Below are positions 8,983 through 19,910 of a DNA stretch of 33,013 nucleotides, in pieces. The notes beneath the pieces are model-generated. The model was not told the DNA's origin. It made no database searches and worked only from the letters and a program-made list of their open reading frames with translations. Positions within the stretch are counted from its first letter, which is position 1, and each line of letters starts with the position of its first letter. The DNA lies in assembly GCA_947455425.1 (NCBI GenBank), contig CANGOT010000003.1:1-33013 (forward strand). Reading direction: 5' to 3'. The DNA comes from Chitinophagaceae bacterium (GTDB lineage Bacteria > Bacteroidota > Bacteroidia > Chitinophagales > Chitinophagaceae). Made by a program: the position numbers and the translations under genes.

Positions 8983-9987
8983 TTAAAAACCTGGGCATCT
9001 TACTGCATTTCCAGCTGCTGTTCTTCTATTTAATGTAGCACGATAAGTTAAAGAAAGCTCTGTACCGCCACGGTATTGAGAATAAGTTGCTAAACGAGAA
9101 ATGTTAACATCATAGCTTAACCCAAAAGTCCAATCATAGATATCCAAGTTTACAACTGGTATCAAAGCATCGTTCCATCTAAACATAGCTCCTAGATTTA
9201 ATCCTATTGTTTTTTCATCCTCATATCTTTTGCTTAACTCTATGCCATATAACATCCCAGCCAAGAATTGGTCACTACCTTCTTGCTTGATATAATCAGC
9301 GTAAGCAATAATTTTATTATTATCGCTTGTTTGAGCAGTAATACCACCATTTATCAATAGTTTTCTACCTAAAATGCTAAAATCATTTTTTGCAAAATAG
9401 TTCAACTTAGGGTTATTAATATGATACATGGCTGCTCCTAAATAATAGCGGATATCATCGCCATAATTACTGCTGTATGTTAAGCCTGCACCCATATCCC
9501 AATAAGTATATCCTGCACTATTAAGAAGGGCTGGATCTGATGCAACACTTTGGTGTGTACTCAGTTCACTTGGATTAAATTGAGTGCTAACAGGGCCTCC
9601 AATAAATGCAATTGATAGATAGCTATCATTTTCCTGACTTAAAGACTTGTTAAAACTAATTACAGGCAATAAAGAAGTTTTTCTTAATTTAATACTTCCT
9701 GCAACGTCGTTGGTAACCTGCATACCCAAAGTTACCCAATCACCTACAGCATTATTGAGAGGCATTTTATACTCAGCACTTAGTGCAGTAGTATTGTAAG
9801 GAACTGTTACGCTTGCCCACTGACTTCTGTAGCTAGCTTTTACTCGTATATCGCCTTTAAAAATCCCAGCTAAAGCAGGATTACGAAGCAATGGTGTTTC
9901 GTAGAACTGTGAAAAATTAAGATCCTGGCTTAATGCAACGTCTGCTAAAGCTAAGAAAACAGTTAATGATACTATAATTTTTTTCAT
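8983..9987 (-). CDS. PorP/SprF family type IX secretion system membrane protein
   Basis: 'QDLNFSQFYETPLLRNPALAGIFKGDIRVKASYRSQWASVTVPYNTTALSAEYKMP' and the C-terminal 'GLSYDVNISRL...RGGTELSLTY' are hallmark PorP/SprF features. Confidence 0.92.
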   Translation of the reverse strand: MKKIIVSLTVFLALADVALSQDLNFSQFYETPLLRNPALAGIFKGDIRVKASYRSQWASVTVPYNTTALSAEYKMPLNNAVGDWVTLGMQVTNDVAGSIKLRKTSLLPVISFNKSLSQENDSYLSIAFIGGPVSTQFNPSELSTHQSVASDPALLNSAGYTYWDMGAGLTYSSNYGDDIRYYLGAAMYHINNPKLNYFAKNDFSILGRKLLINGGITAQTSDNNKIIAYADYIKQEGSDQFLAGMLYGIELSKRYEDEKTIGLNLGAMFRWNDALIPVVNLDIYDWTFGLSYDVNISRLATYSQYRGGTELSLTYRATLNRRTAAGNAVRCPGF

Positions 9988-10009
9988 ATCTAAAATTCTT
10001 AAAGGTTAA

Positions 10010-13000
10010 TTATTTAATTAATGCAACATTGCCTTTGTAAGTGAATTTGGTTCCGTTTGCACAAACTACCTCACAAGTGTAAACATATACTTCTGTTGGA
10101 GCGGTAACACCATTTATTTTACCATTCCAAGAAGTAAGTGTATTTGGCGTCAATGTTCCAATAGGGTCTGGTTTAAAGCCTGAACGCTCGAATACAACTT
10201 GACCCCAACGATTAAATACTCGTAAGCTTAATACTTTTTCTATGCCCACAGCTGTGATATAGAAGAAGTCGTTGATACCATTACCATCAGGAGTGAATGC
10301 ATTAGGAATAAATACCTGACTTGCTTCACAGAATGGAATAATACAAATATCTGTAGATGCTTTACAACCATAAACACTTGTGGCGTCTACTTGATAACAT
10401 ACTTTATCTCCTACAGTTGCAATCGGATTACCACAATTATTGCAGCTTAGTCCAGCTGTAGAACCTGTAGATGATGTCCAAGCCCAGCTTGCTACCGGAC
10501 CATTAACTACAGAAGGATTTAATGGTAAAATTGTACCCCCTTGTAATACCACAGTATCAATTCCTAAACTGATGTGCAATGTATCACCAACTGCAATGGT
10601 AACTGAACCAGTAGTATTAGGGAAGCAACTTCCAGCATTGTTACCACGAACAATATAAGTAGTTGTTACTTTAGGAGAAGCTATTACACGAGAGCCATTA
10701 ATAGTATCTAATGAAGAACCACCTTGTATCCAGGTATATTCTGTTGCTCCACTAGCAGTTAATACAACTTTTTCACCTAAACAAATACTATCATTTGGAG
10801 AAGCATTTACACTAATAGTGTATGGTTGAACAACACTCACATTAACACTTGCTGTATCACTACATCCATTAGCACTGGTACCAGTAACTATATACTTGGT
10901 AGAAACAGTAGGATTTGCAATAACATTTGCTCCTGTAGTGGTGTTTAAACCTCCATTCACCGGATTCCAAGTGTAAGTTGCTATTGGTATTGGTCCAGAG
11001 CTAAATGCACTCAAAGGATAAGGAATATTTAAACATATTGTAGTATCAACACTTGGATTAATAGCAACTATTGGTGTACCACTAATAACAAGACCTCCTC
11101 TTGTAAGTGAACTTGTACAACCAGCAGATGTTACAACAGTTAATGTATCTGTGTATGTGCCTGGTGTAGCATAAATTGTTTGAGTGCTAATGCCACTGCT
11201 AATAGTTCCGTTTCCAAAACTCCAATTAAAATTGGTGATTGGATCTTCACTAAGACCAGGATTTGCAGTATAGTAAATTACTTGATTTGTACAAGCCGCA
11301 TCCTGACGAGTTATTGAATTAATAACAGGAATATTATTTACTTTAACACTAATTGGCGTTGTTATTACAGAGTCAAAACATCCACTCACAGAAGTTACTT
11401 GCATTCTTACATTATAAATTCCAGTAGTATTAAATGATACGCTAGGATTAGTTGTAGGATAAGTAACACCATTGACATTCCAAGAGTATGTTGGTGCTGT
11501 TGATAATTGATCAACATGCGATGTATTGGTGAAACTCAATACTGTAGTACCGCAGGTTTGAACCTGTGGATTCACATTATAAGACGCCTTAACATAATCT
11601 ACCCTTATTGCACCGTAAGCATTAATCTGGAATGTGCAACCATTTACAGATTTTAATGTAATGTTTGGATAATAAGTACCACCAACCGCATAAATATGTG
11701 TAAATGTATTTGCAAAACTAGCTGCAGTTACAGTTGTCACTGGAGTACCATCACCATAATTTACTGCAACACTATCATAAGAACTTGCAGCTAAAGTAAA
11801 GTGTACTGGCATATTGCTACCACATATGTATCCAGTATCGTGTATCCAAGAACCAAGAGGACCCGCAACAGTTACAAATTGACTGTCAATATATATGCAA
11901 CCACCCGCATTAGCAATATTAAGTTTTACTGCATACTGACCTAAAACGTTGTAAACATAAGTAACAGGGCTGGTTGTTGCAGTTGCCCCTGGCACTCCAA
12001 ACGACCAGTTAGTATTTAGAATTGGAAGTGTTGTGATAGCAGATGTATTTGTAAATAATACAGTATCTGGCAAGCAGCTTTTACCTAAATGTGTAACTGT
12101 AAATGCAGCAGGCATTGTATCACGAACAGTTACTGTTTGAATACCTGAAACAGCAGTACAAGAAATTGGACCACCTAAAGGTGTAACTTGTGTTCTGATT
12201 GCTGTTAAGGAAACATTGTAGGTTCCTGTTGCACTATAAGTACGTGTAGGATTTACACCACCTCCAGTACCATTTCCAAAATCCCAAACATAACTGGTTG
12301 CTGTATCTGTTAAATTGTTGAAATGAACCGTATCTCCTTTACAAATAGTTGTATTAGGGTTGATAGAGAATGCTACTATTGGGGTTCCATAAGCAATAAT
12401 ACTATCAGTTTTTGAAACACTACCACAGGCTGTACTACCAGTAAGTGTAACAATATATTTTCCAGATTTAGTATAAATGTGCGTCACGCTATCAATTCCG
12501 TTAGCACTTGGTGCAGATGTTGAGTTATCACCAAAATCCCAAACATATGAAGTTCCTCCAACGCTATTACTATAGAATGTTACAGTATCTGGAGTACATT
12601 TAAATTTATCAGAAGCTTTAACCGACATATTTAATGTAACCGTATTAGCAGCTATAACTACACAGTTTGTAAATGAATCACTAGCACATTCATTGCTCGC
12701 AATTACCTTAGGACAAATTGTAGTTAAAGTATTAACATTATAAGTATGCAAAGGATTTACCTGTGTTGAACCAACAGTATTTCCTGCATCACCAAATATC
12801 CATGCATACGTTAAGTTTGGACTACCAACAGTTTTATTAGTAAACGTATCGGCAATGCCAGAACATTGGTATGTAGGGCTCACACTAAATAATACTTTTG
12901 GTCTTGTTCTGATATTGATATTATGTGTTGCCTGACTGCTTCCACAGAATTGTGAAGTTGCAGTTAGTGTAACAGTATAAACCATATCTAACCCAGTAAC

Positions 13001-16000
13001 ACTCGGTGCATAAGTCGTTGGTAAAGGATTAGGTGAAGAACTAGCTGTACCATTTCCATAATCTAAAACATAAGTAAATGAATTTAGAGATGGGGTTGTG
13101 TTTGTGAAAGTGAATGTTGTAGTATTAGCCCCAGTATTATTGGCACAACCACTATCAGCAGAAACAGTAAATGATGCATTAGGTGTTGCCGATGTATAAT
13201 ACCATCTACTTAAACTATCTGTTTTGCAACCCTGTGTGCTCGTTGCAATTTCTGTAATCATAATACTATCTAATCCATTGGCAATGGTATAACCAGGAAA
13301 GCCTGCACCAGTACCAATAGAAGTTCTAACACCAGCACCAGTAGTAGCATACCAATTATGATTGGTTGTAGCCACTGGAGGAGTTGGCGTTTGTATCACA
13401 AGTGCAAAAGGAGCACAAGATGTATAAGGATTACTTACAAAACTGGCTATAGCATCTGGATTAACTGTTATAGTTGCCACAGCACTTGTATCGCTACATT
13501 TACCAGAAACCACTACACGACGAACATTTAGCGTTTGTGTTAAAATAGTTGTAGGGGTCCAGCTTGTTGTAGTAGTGTTGCCACTTATCCATAAGTTTTG
13601 TGCAAGATTGAAATTACTTGCAGTATCCCAGGCATAAGTATAAGAGCCACTACCACCAGCAGGTGCTGAACCTGTTAAAGTAGGTGCAAGTGAATTTATA
13701 CAAACTGCACTAGGTGTTGCTGTAATTGTATTGTTTGTGATATTAGGTTGAACAGTAATACAAATTGTATTACCATAGTCGTAGCAAGAATCTGATTTAA
13801 CAACCCTGCGAACGCAAGTATTTGTATTAGGTATTATTGAATAACTATTTGCATTTGTTCCACCAACAGTCCAAGTTGTACCACCATTGGTAGAATATTG
13901 CCAAGAGTAAGTATATGTTCCACTACCACCATTTGGTGTAGTAGCTGTGAAATTTACTGTAGTACCATTACAAACCGTATCTGCAGATGGTGTTATGGTG
14001 TTACTACCTATTGAAGCAGTATTTTTTACTGTGATTGTTTTAAATGTACCCGGACAAGTAAGGTTCTTTATTTCCCATTTAAATACATAGGTACCAGGTG
14101 TTGATATATTGGCTAACACAGGGTTTTGCGTAGTAGTATTTAATCCTGGAGTTGTAGGGAAAGAATATGCTCCTACGATAGGATTTCCACTTGTATTTTG
14201 TCCTGGACTCATGGACCAAACACCATTACCATTTACAGGAATATTACCAACTAAATTAATGGTTGTTGCGTTACATATAGCAGTATCACTACCTGTAATC
14301 ACTGCAACATCGGCTCCTGTTGGTAATTGTACCATTATTGGTGCAGATGTATCAACAGAACAATTGCCATTTCTTATAATGGCTCTGTACCAAGTAGTTG
14401 TAGTAACAGCCACAGAGGTTGGATTACCAAGTGCAAAACTAGAACCATAACCAGTTGTAGCAATTGTAGTAGACTTTATCCATTGGATGCTAGCAGCCTG
14501 ACCTCTAAAATTTGTTAAGGTCAATGAGATAACTGAATTTGGTGTACACACTACTGTATCGCTTGCCACAATATTACCAGCGATGGTTGCACTATCTACA
14601 TTAATTTGTGCAATAGTAGAATACACAGAATCTTTACAACCATAGTTCCAACCTTTAGATAGAAGTAAGGTTCTGTAGTTAATATTTTGTGTAGCAGTAA
14701 TATTTAAAGGATTAATATTAGTTGGTAAAAGGGTATAAGCATTTGGTGCTGTAGGGAATGCAGTTTCCCACTGAGAAATGCTGCTCAAGTTGGTATCAAT
14801 ATTTGCTGTAAGTGATATGCTGCTACCTTGGCAATAACTACCTTGATTTGGGTTCAGCGTAATAGAACCACCCAAAGGTTTGCCATAAGCACGAATAAGC
14901 ATCGTGTCAGTTTTATCAATACAAACATTATTTGAAACTCGCATTACTACAGGGTATATTGCTCTATTAATAAATGAATAATTAGTACACAATCCACCTA
15001 CTGACAAAGGATTATTTGACCAACGAATCACTTCTCCACCACCTAATGGTCTGGATAATGTACCACAAACATTTACGGCTCTTTGGCCAATACCATCTAC
15101 ATCACACAACACAACATCAGCTCCAGCATTTGGTGTAGGTATCGTATCAGAAACATAGAACTTCATACTATCAGCAGATGAGAAACAACCAGCTAATTTT
15201 GGATCAATCACCCATTTAACACTGTACCAATTATCAGGTTTTAAACCACACAAAATAGTAGTTGAATCGTTAGGATTAGAAACAGAAGGTAACGATGATG
15301 CAAACAAGTTTTTAACGATAACAGTTCCAATACCTGATGCACCTGGTATATTATGTTTAATAGTATAGCAGTTACTATCACACAAGTAAATGATAGCTGG
15401 GTTATATATTTTAGCAACATTAGGACCAGGAGTTACAACCACACTAACCTTAGTCGCTGGTCCATAACAACCATATTGGCTCGACGTTTTTATTTGGTAA
15501 TAAACGGTATCGGTTGCTATAGTATTGAAAATAGTATCGATAATTGATCCTGATTCTCCAGTTCCATTATGAAAGCCTGTAGCATTTCCTTGAGTATTAT
15601 ATGCAATCCAGTCAAATTCATCGCTAGGGAAATCTCCAGTCATAGTAAGGTTTGCAATATCGCCACTACACATACTGTGTGCAGGATTTGATGGTGCTGG
15701 ATGAATATAAGTAACCGTTGGTGCACTAGGCACAGGACGAACAGTATCTAAAACCGTAAAAGGATCGCCCACACAACCATCTTTTGTTGGATAAACTGTG
15801 TATTGAACAATTCCATTACCTACCAAAATATCAGTAATGGCATTTCCACCTAATGGGCCACTATTTGTAGCTCCACTAACAACACCCCCAACATAAGTAT
15901 ATGTCCACGTAATATGTGCATTTTGCAAACCAGCTTTTGTAACTTTAAAACTTATTGGAGAGCCTGAACAACTGTTAAAACCAGTATCACTAAGAGTTAC

Positions 16001-18502
16001 ACAAGGGCGTAAATATAACTTACGAGTACTTGACAATAAAGAACAAGATGTTGGTCTTACCCCTGTTGCAGATGCTTTAATTACAAAATTGAACCCTGTA
16101 TCACAAGCAAGTGCTTTGTCGTTAGGCCCAAAAGTTAGTATTGGATTAAATATATTTGGTGTAGAAGGACTACCCGATGCAGGTGTAAAATAGCTATCAC
16201 TACCTGGCAAATTATCTATAGTCCATGTAATTTCTCCAACAGCTCCACCACCATTTACATTAGCCCCAGTAATATTAAAACTATTTTGAGTATGACAAAC
16301 AGAGTCGATCAATCCTGTGCTAGCACCAGCACTAATACTCACAGGTTGGCGGTAAGCAACATATTGAACAGCAGCTTTTACCTGACAGCTATTAAAGAAA
16401 GAGTCGGTTACCACATATAGACCAGGTGTTAAAAATTCAATGATAGGATACTTAGATGTAGGTGAAGTACCACCTATAAATTGATAATCAGTAGGTGAAG
16501 TAGCAGGAGGGTTTCTTTTAACAGTCCATTTGTATGATAAACTTCCTGCAGCACTTGCCTGATAAGTATAGTGAACAGAATCATAATAACCAAGTAACGG
16601 GTTGCTTGGTGCAGTAGGATTATAATTGATAATAAGGGTACTAGAAGGGTATCCACAATAGGCAACTGTATCTCTGCCCAAAGGGAAGTTCACATCTGCA
16701 CTACCATTTGCTTCTACATATTTTATCATCCTCAACGATGTGTCTACCTGGCAAGTAGCACTCGCATTCAACTCTATAAAATATCTTCCCGATTTACTGA
16801 TAGATATACATGGAGCTCTGCTGGTATCTTTACCTGAAGTATATGTATAAGCACTATTGTTATTAGGAACAACAGTATAGTTTGGCCCAGGTGAATTGGC
16901 ATCCAATACTCTCCATTTGTATTTAAACTTTGTGCTATCTACACAAAAAGTACTTTTAGTATTATTCTTAATACAAAACACAGGTGCACAACCAACTATA
17001 CTATCTTTATAAACACCCAAACCCAAACTATCTAATTGGAAGTCTGGACGTACTTTAGCAGTATCTACACAAACTCTCTTGGTAGTATCGTGTGCAGGGC
17101 AGGGGGCAAAATTACCAAAATCGTTGTTTACAAATAAAGTTACATCGTGATAGCCTGGTTGGCTATGTAGCCAATAGTAGCCTGTATCTTTTGGTAATTC
17201 TACATTACCAGTTGATGTTTCATAAAGTGGTGATGCGTTATTATGATCAATCACCCAGGTATAATGTGCCAATTGAGCACAGCCTGTAATAGAGCCTTGG
17301 TTTGCTAACCCTTGTCCTGGGTCTGATATGTTTTTAAACTTCAGCGTATCTAATGCACATATAACTGTATCAGTATTAAATTTAGCAGTTGGAGGAGAAA
17401 ACACAAAGGCTGAAGCAACACTGTAAGCACCAGCAGCACAAGTACTGGTTAAACCAGGTCCATTAAAAACGTTAAATGGATTTGTTACCGTAGTTGTTAT
17501 TGTATAGCTAGTGCTGAAATTATTTTGTGGGCTATTACAAGCACCTACAGAGTAAAAATGAGATAATTTACCATTTACGGCCAATATATCACATTGCGTA
17601 CGAAATTCCGATGTTCCATCATTCCAGGCTATTTTAGTAAGAGCTCCAGGATAGTTTTGCTGTAAATGGGCAGTTTGAGTTCTATCAATTTCAAAACCTA
17701 AAATAATAGTGTCGCCTTTACAAGAATAAGCGTTTGAATTTTTTGATTGGGTATAGGTTAAAATGTCCCAAGAATTATTAATAATTTGATAGCCAATTGT
17801 AGAAACTACATTGCCAGCACCAACAGTTTTAACATAAGCAGTATAATAACCATCTCTGCTTTTACCAGAAATAAATTGTGGGGTAAAAGACAAATTAAAC
17901 TTGCCATTTACATCACGAGGAAAAGTATAAACAGGATGAGCCAATCTATAATCATCAATTAAAGTTACAGTATCAGCACCACCAGCAGTACTACTATCTC
18001 TTAATACCATACTACTCAAAGCCCCTCCATCACAAACACCATAGTAATATTGGTCTTTAAGAATCAATAACGCATTCGTAGGTACCGCCTTTGCATTTAT
18101 GGGTGTTCCTGCAACTTTTGTAACATTAAAAACATTTGTTGTATCACCCGTAGCACCGAGTGTACTAGAAGTAATTCTTATTCTATAAGAGCCGGTATTT
18201 AAGCCTGCTGGCAACACAGTATTGATGAATGTTGCATAAAAATAGCTCGCAGTTCCTGACGCAGCATTAACACCAGTAATTGGAGCACCGGCAGCATCAC
18301 ACAAGGTCCAGGTAAAAATGTTTGTTTGTGAAAAGCAACCATTCAAAGTAAATGGCACTGCAACTGAGCCACCACTGCTATAGCTTTGGCCAGCAGGTAG
18401 TGCAAAACGTGCATCATCAATAACAATGGTTTGTGCTTTAAGTGCATTGCAAAACACTAATACAAAAAGGGCAAGTAAAATTCTGTTCTTTAACATATAC
18501 AT
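10010..18502 (-). CDS. giant PKD/Ig-like repeat adhesin with gliding-motility-associated (type B T9SS) C-terminal domain
   Basis: Signal peptide MLKNRILLALFVLVFCNALKAQ (ATG 18502 or 18496 preferred over the 18532 ORF start); multiple PKD-like motifs (YVWDFGDNST...HIYTKSGKYIVTLTG, YVWDFGNGTGGGVNPTRTYSATGTYNVSLTA); C-terminus 'VFIPNAFTPDGNGINDFFYITAVGIEKVLSLRVFNRWGQVVFE...YKGNVALIK'. Confidence 0.93.
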   Translation of the reverse strand: MYMLKNRILLALFVLVFCNALKAQTIVIDDARFALPAGQSYSSGGSVAVPFTLNGCFSQTNIFTWTLCDAAGAPITGVNAASGTASYFYATFINTVLPAGLNTGSYRIRITSSTLGATGDTTNVFNVTKVAGTPINAKAVPTNALLILKDQYYYGVCDGGALSSMVLRDSSTAGGADTVTLIDDYRLAHPVYTFPRDVNGKFNLSFTPQFISGKSRDGYYTAYVKTVGAGNVVSTIGYQIINNSWDILTYTQSKNSNAYSCKGDTIILGFEIDRTQTAHLQQNYPGALTKIAWNDGTSEFRTQCDILAVNGKLSHFYSVGACNSPQNNFSTSYTITTTVTNPFNVFNGPGLTSTCAAGAYSVASAFVFSPPTAKFNTDTVICALDTLKFKNISDPGQGLANQGSITGCAQLAHYTWVIDHNNASPLYETSTGNVELPKDTGYYWLHSQPGYHDVTLFVNNDFGNFAPCPAHDTTKRVCVDTAKVRPDFQLDSLGLGVYKDSIVGCAPVFCIKNNTKSTFCVDSTKFKYKWRVLDANSPGPNYTVVPNNNSAYTYTSGKDTSRAPCISISKSGRYFIELNASATCQVDTSLRMIKYVEANGSADVNFPLGRDTVAYCGYPSSTLIINYNPTAPSNPLLGYYDSVHYTYQASAAGSLSYKWTVKRNPPATSPTDYQFIGGTSPTSKYPIIEFLTPGLYVVTDSFFNSCQVKAAVQYVAYRQPVSISAGASTGLIDSVCHTQNSFNITGANVNGGGAVGEITWTIDNLPGSDSYFTPASGSPSTPNIFNPILTFGPNDKALACDTGFNFVIKASATGVRPTSCSLLSSTRKLYLRPCVTLSDTGFNSCSGSPISFKVTKAGLQNAHITWTYTYVGGVVSGATNSGPLGGNAITDILVGNGIVQYTVYPTKDGCVGDPFTVLDTVRPVPSAPTVTYIHPAPSNPAHSMCSGDIANLTMTGDFPSDEFDWIAYNTQGNATGFHNGTGESGSIIDTIFNTIATDTVYYQIKTSSQYGCYGPATKVSVVVTPGPNVAKIYNPAIIYLCDSNCYTIKHNIPGASGIGTVIVKNLFASSLPSVSNPNDSTTILCGLKPDNWYSVKWVIDPKLAGCFSSADSMKFYVSDTIPTPNAGADVVLCDVDGIGQRAVNVCGTLSRPLGGGEVIRWSNNPLSVGGLCTNYSFINRAIYPVVMRVSNNVCIDKTDTMLIRAYGKPLGGSITLNPNQGSYCQGSSISLTANIDTNLSSISQWETAFPTAPNAYTLLPTNINPLNITATQNINYRTLLLSKGWNYGCKDSVYSTIAQINVDSATIAGNIVASDTVVCTPNSVISLTLTNFRGQAASIQWIKSTTIATTGYGSSFALGNPTSVAVTTTTWYRAIIRNGNCSVDTSAPIMVQLPTGADVAVITGSDTAICNATTINLVGNIPVNGNGVWSMSPGQNTSGNPIVGAYSFPTTPGLNTTTQNPVLANISTPGTYVFKWEIKNLTCPGTFKTITVKNTASIGSNTITPSADTVCNGTTVNFTATTPNGGSGTYTYSWQYSTNGGTTWTVGGTNANSYSIIPNTNTCVRRVVKSDSCYDYGNTICITVQPNITNNTITATPSAVCINSLAPTLTGSAPAGGSGSYTYAWDTASNFNLAQNLWISGNTTTTSWTPTTILTQTLNVRRVVVSGKCSDTSAVATITVNPDAIASFVSNPYTSCAPFALVIQTPTPPVATTNHNWYATTGAGVRTSIGTGAGFPGYTIANGLDSIMITEIATSTQGCKTDSLSRWYYTSATPNASFTVSADSGCANNTGANTTTFTFTNTTPSLNSFTYVLDYGNGTASSSPNPLPTTYAPSVTGLDMVYTVTLTATSQFCGSSQATHNINIRTRPKVLFSVSPTYQCSGIADTFTNKTVGSPNLTYAWIFGDAGNTVGSTQVNPLHTYNVNTLTTICPKVIASNECASDSFTNCVVIAANTVTLNMSVKASDKFKCTPDTVTFYSNSVGGTSYVWDFGDNSTSAPSANGIDSVTHIYTKSGKYIVTLTGSTACGSVSKTDSIIAYGTPIVAFSINPNTTICKGDTVHFNNLTDTATSYVWDFGNGTGGGVNPTRTYSATGTYNVSLTAIRTQVTPLGGPISCTAVSGIQTVTVRDTMPAAFTVTHLGKSCLPDTVLFTNTSAITTLPILNTNWSFGVPGATATTSPVTYVYNVLGQYAVKLNIANAGGCIYIDSQFVTVAGPLGSWIHDTGYICGSNMPVHFTLAASSYDSVAVNYGDGTPVTTVTAASFANTFTHIYAVGGTYYPNITLKSVNGCTFQINAYGAIRVDYVKASYNVNPQVQTCGTTVLSFTNTSHVDQLSTAPTYSWNVNGVTYPTTNPSVSFNTTGIYNVRMQVTSVSGCFDSVITTPISVKVNNIPVINSITRQDAACTNQVIYYTANPGLSEDPITNFNWSFGNGTISSGISTQTIYATPGTYTDTLTVVTSAGCTSSLTRGGLVISGTPIVAINPSVDTTICLNIPYPLSAFSSGPIPIATYTWNPVNGGLNTTTGANVIANPTVSTKYIVTGTSANGCSDTASVNVSVVQPYTISVNASPNDSICLGEKVVLTASGATEYTWIQGGSSLDTINGSRVIASPKVTTTYIVRGNNAGSCFPNTTGSVTIAVGDTLHISLGIDTVVLQGGTILPLNPSVVNGPVASWAWTSSTGSTAGLSCNNCGNPIATVGDKVCYQVDATSVYGCKASTDICIIPFCEASQVFIPNAFTPDGNGINDFFYITAVGIEKVLSLRVFNRWGQVVFERSGFKPDPIGTLTPNTLTSWNGKINGVTAPTEVYVYTCEVVCANGTKFTYKGNVALIK

Positions 18503-18852
18503 TAGCTTAACTAAATTTATAATCAACCACATTTTAAGTGAAAACTAAAAAGTCAAAACTAAAAGTTTGCTTATAGTAGTTTGTTTAAAATGTTTTTTTT
18601 CTATTTGTTTGGTTCCGGGTTTTTATTTACAAACAGGGTTTCAACTATATTGATGCAGCATTAATTTAAAACGCTGCTTCAAAGCGAAAAAAGTTTACAA
18701 ATAAACTACATCAAAAGGAAACTTCAAAATGAAGTATTAGAATAAGGATGATATAAAAGTATTCAATACAGTTTAAACCTAATAAAGATGTATCTAAAAT
18801 GAAGAAACTATCTAAAAAAGAAGTTCATTATCTGTTTACTTCTATTGAAACA

Positions 18853-19809
18853 CTATTTAATAATAGGTTTCATACCCCTGATTCCCATATCTATCACTTG
18901 TTCTCCTTTTAATGGTTGCCAGAAATGATCACCATTATCGTCTCTCCACTCGAAACTTTTGTTGGTGCTTAAATTACACTCTACTGTTATACTTTGAGTC
19001 TCTTTTCCTGTGATTACCAGGTTTGAGACAACTGTTGAGTCGTAACCTACATAACCCAGTTTATTATTTTTAATCTGATTAAATCTTGAAGTTACCACAC
19101 AAGAACCTTGAGGCACAGGACTACTAGCAAATAAAGGATTCACTACTGTAGTGGTCATAGCTTGTCCGGTATAGCTTTTTGTTGGAAACGTAAAACCTCC
19201 AGATCCAACCGTGGTTTCAAACCCCCAATAACCTTGTGTTTTTGTTTGATTGGCAACATCAGTTACCCTTAGATTTTTAATAAGGTAACCATCATTATTA
19301 AAATGAGTTTTAAACCCAATGAACGATGCGATAGTACCATTGTAAACACTGTAAAAAGAAATATTACCAAAGGTAGAATCTAGTTTGTATGGCACATCAT
19401 AGTTTTGATATGATAAAGATACTCTTAACCATTTATAGGTACCAGCAGGAATAGAACTTAAAGGCACTTGCAAAAAGGTTTCGCCATCTTTTGTGATAAC
19501 TGATTTAGAAAAATCAATAGCCGAGTCGCCAGAAATAGCACCTAAATATAAAACAGTTCCTTTACCCAAAGGTGTAGAATCGGACGGGGATAGTTCTAAA
19601 AAATGAGAACTAACACTATTAAAGGATGGAGAAACTGCCCAGTTACCAGGGGCAATACCAACAACAGCACCTGTGTCATTTAGTCTAGGAATCGTATCGT
19701 TGAACTTAAATTTAAAAATTAAGTAACGCTCAGTTGTTGTAGTTTCGGTTTTTGTGCAAGCTACGAAAACCAATGCCAGTAAGGGAATCCACGCAAATTT
19801 TTTCATCAT
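18853..19809 (-). CDS. hypothetical lipoprotein (possibly MbnP-like)
   Basis: Lipobox ALVFVAC after MMKKFAWIPLL; beta-rich secreted protein; 'YLIFKFKFNDT ... IPAGTYKWLRVSLSYQNYDVPY'. Family assignment tentative. Confidence 0.6.
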   Translation of the reverse strand: MMKKFAWIPLLALVFVACTKTETTTTERYLIFKFKFNDTIPRLNDTGAVVGIAPGNWAVSPSFNSVSSHFLELSPSDSTPLGKGTVLYLGAISGDSAIDFSKSVITKDGETFLQVPLSSIPAGTYKWLRVSLSYQNYDVPYKLDSTFGNISFYSVYNGTIASFIGFKTHFNNDGYLIKNLRVTDVANQTKTQGYWGFETTVGSGGFTFPTKSYTGQAMTTTVVNPLFASSPVPQGSCVVTSRFNQIKNNKLGYVGYDSTVVSNLVITGKETQSITVECNLSTNKSFEWRDDNGDHFWQPLKGEQVIDMGIRGMKPIIK

Positions 19810-19910
19810 TTATGCTAGTGATTTACACTTATTTAAAATTTTGAGTGCCGAAGATAGTTTTTTCTACCATTGCAAAGGCAGTTAATTTTGTTTTATTGAT
19901 ATTTTTTTTA

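Noticed and set aside
10440-17289. Several plus- and minus-strand ORFs of 60-113 aa inside the giant adhesin
   Set aside because: Low-complexity shadow frames of the 2,830-aa coding sequence.
18655-18679. GCAGC...GCTGC inverted repeat upstream of the adhesin
   Set aside because: Only 5 bp with a long loop; too weak to call regulatory.
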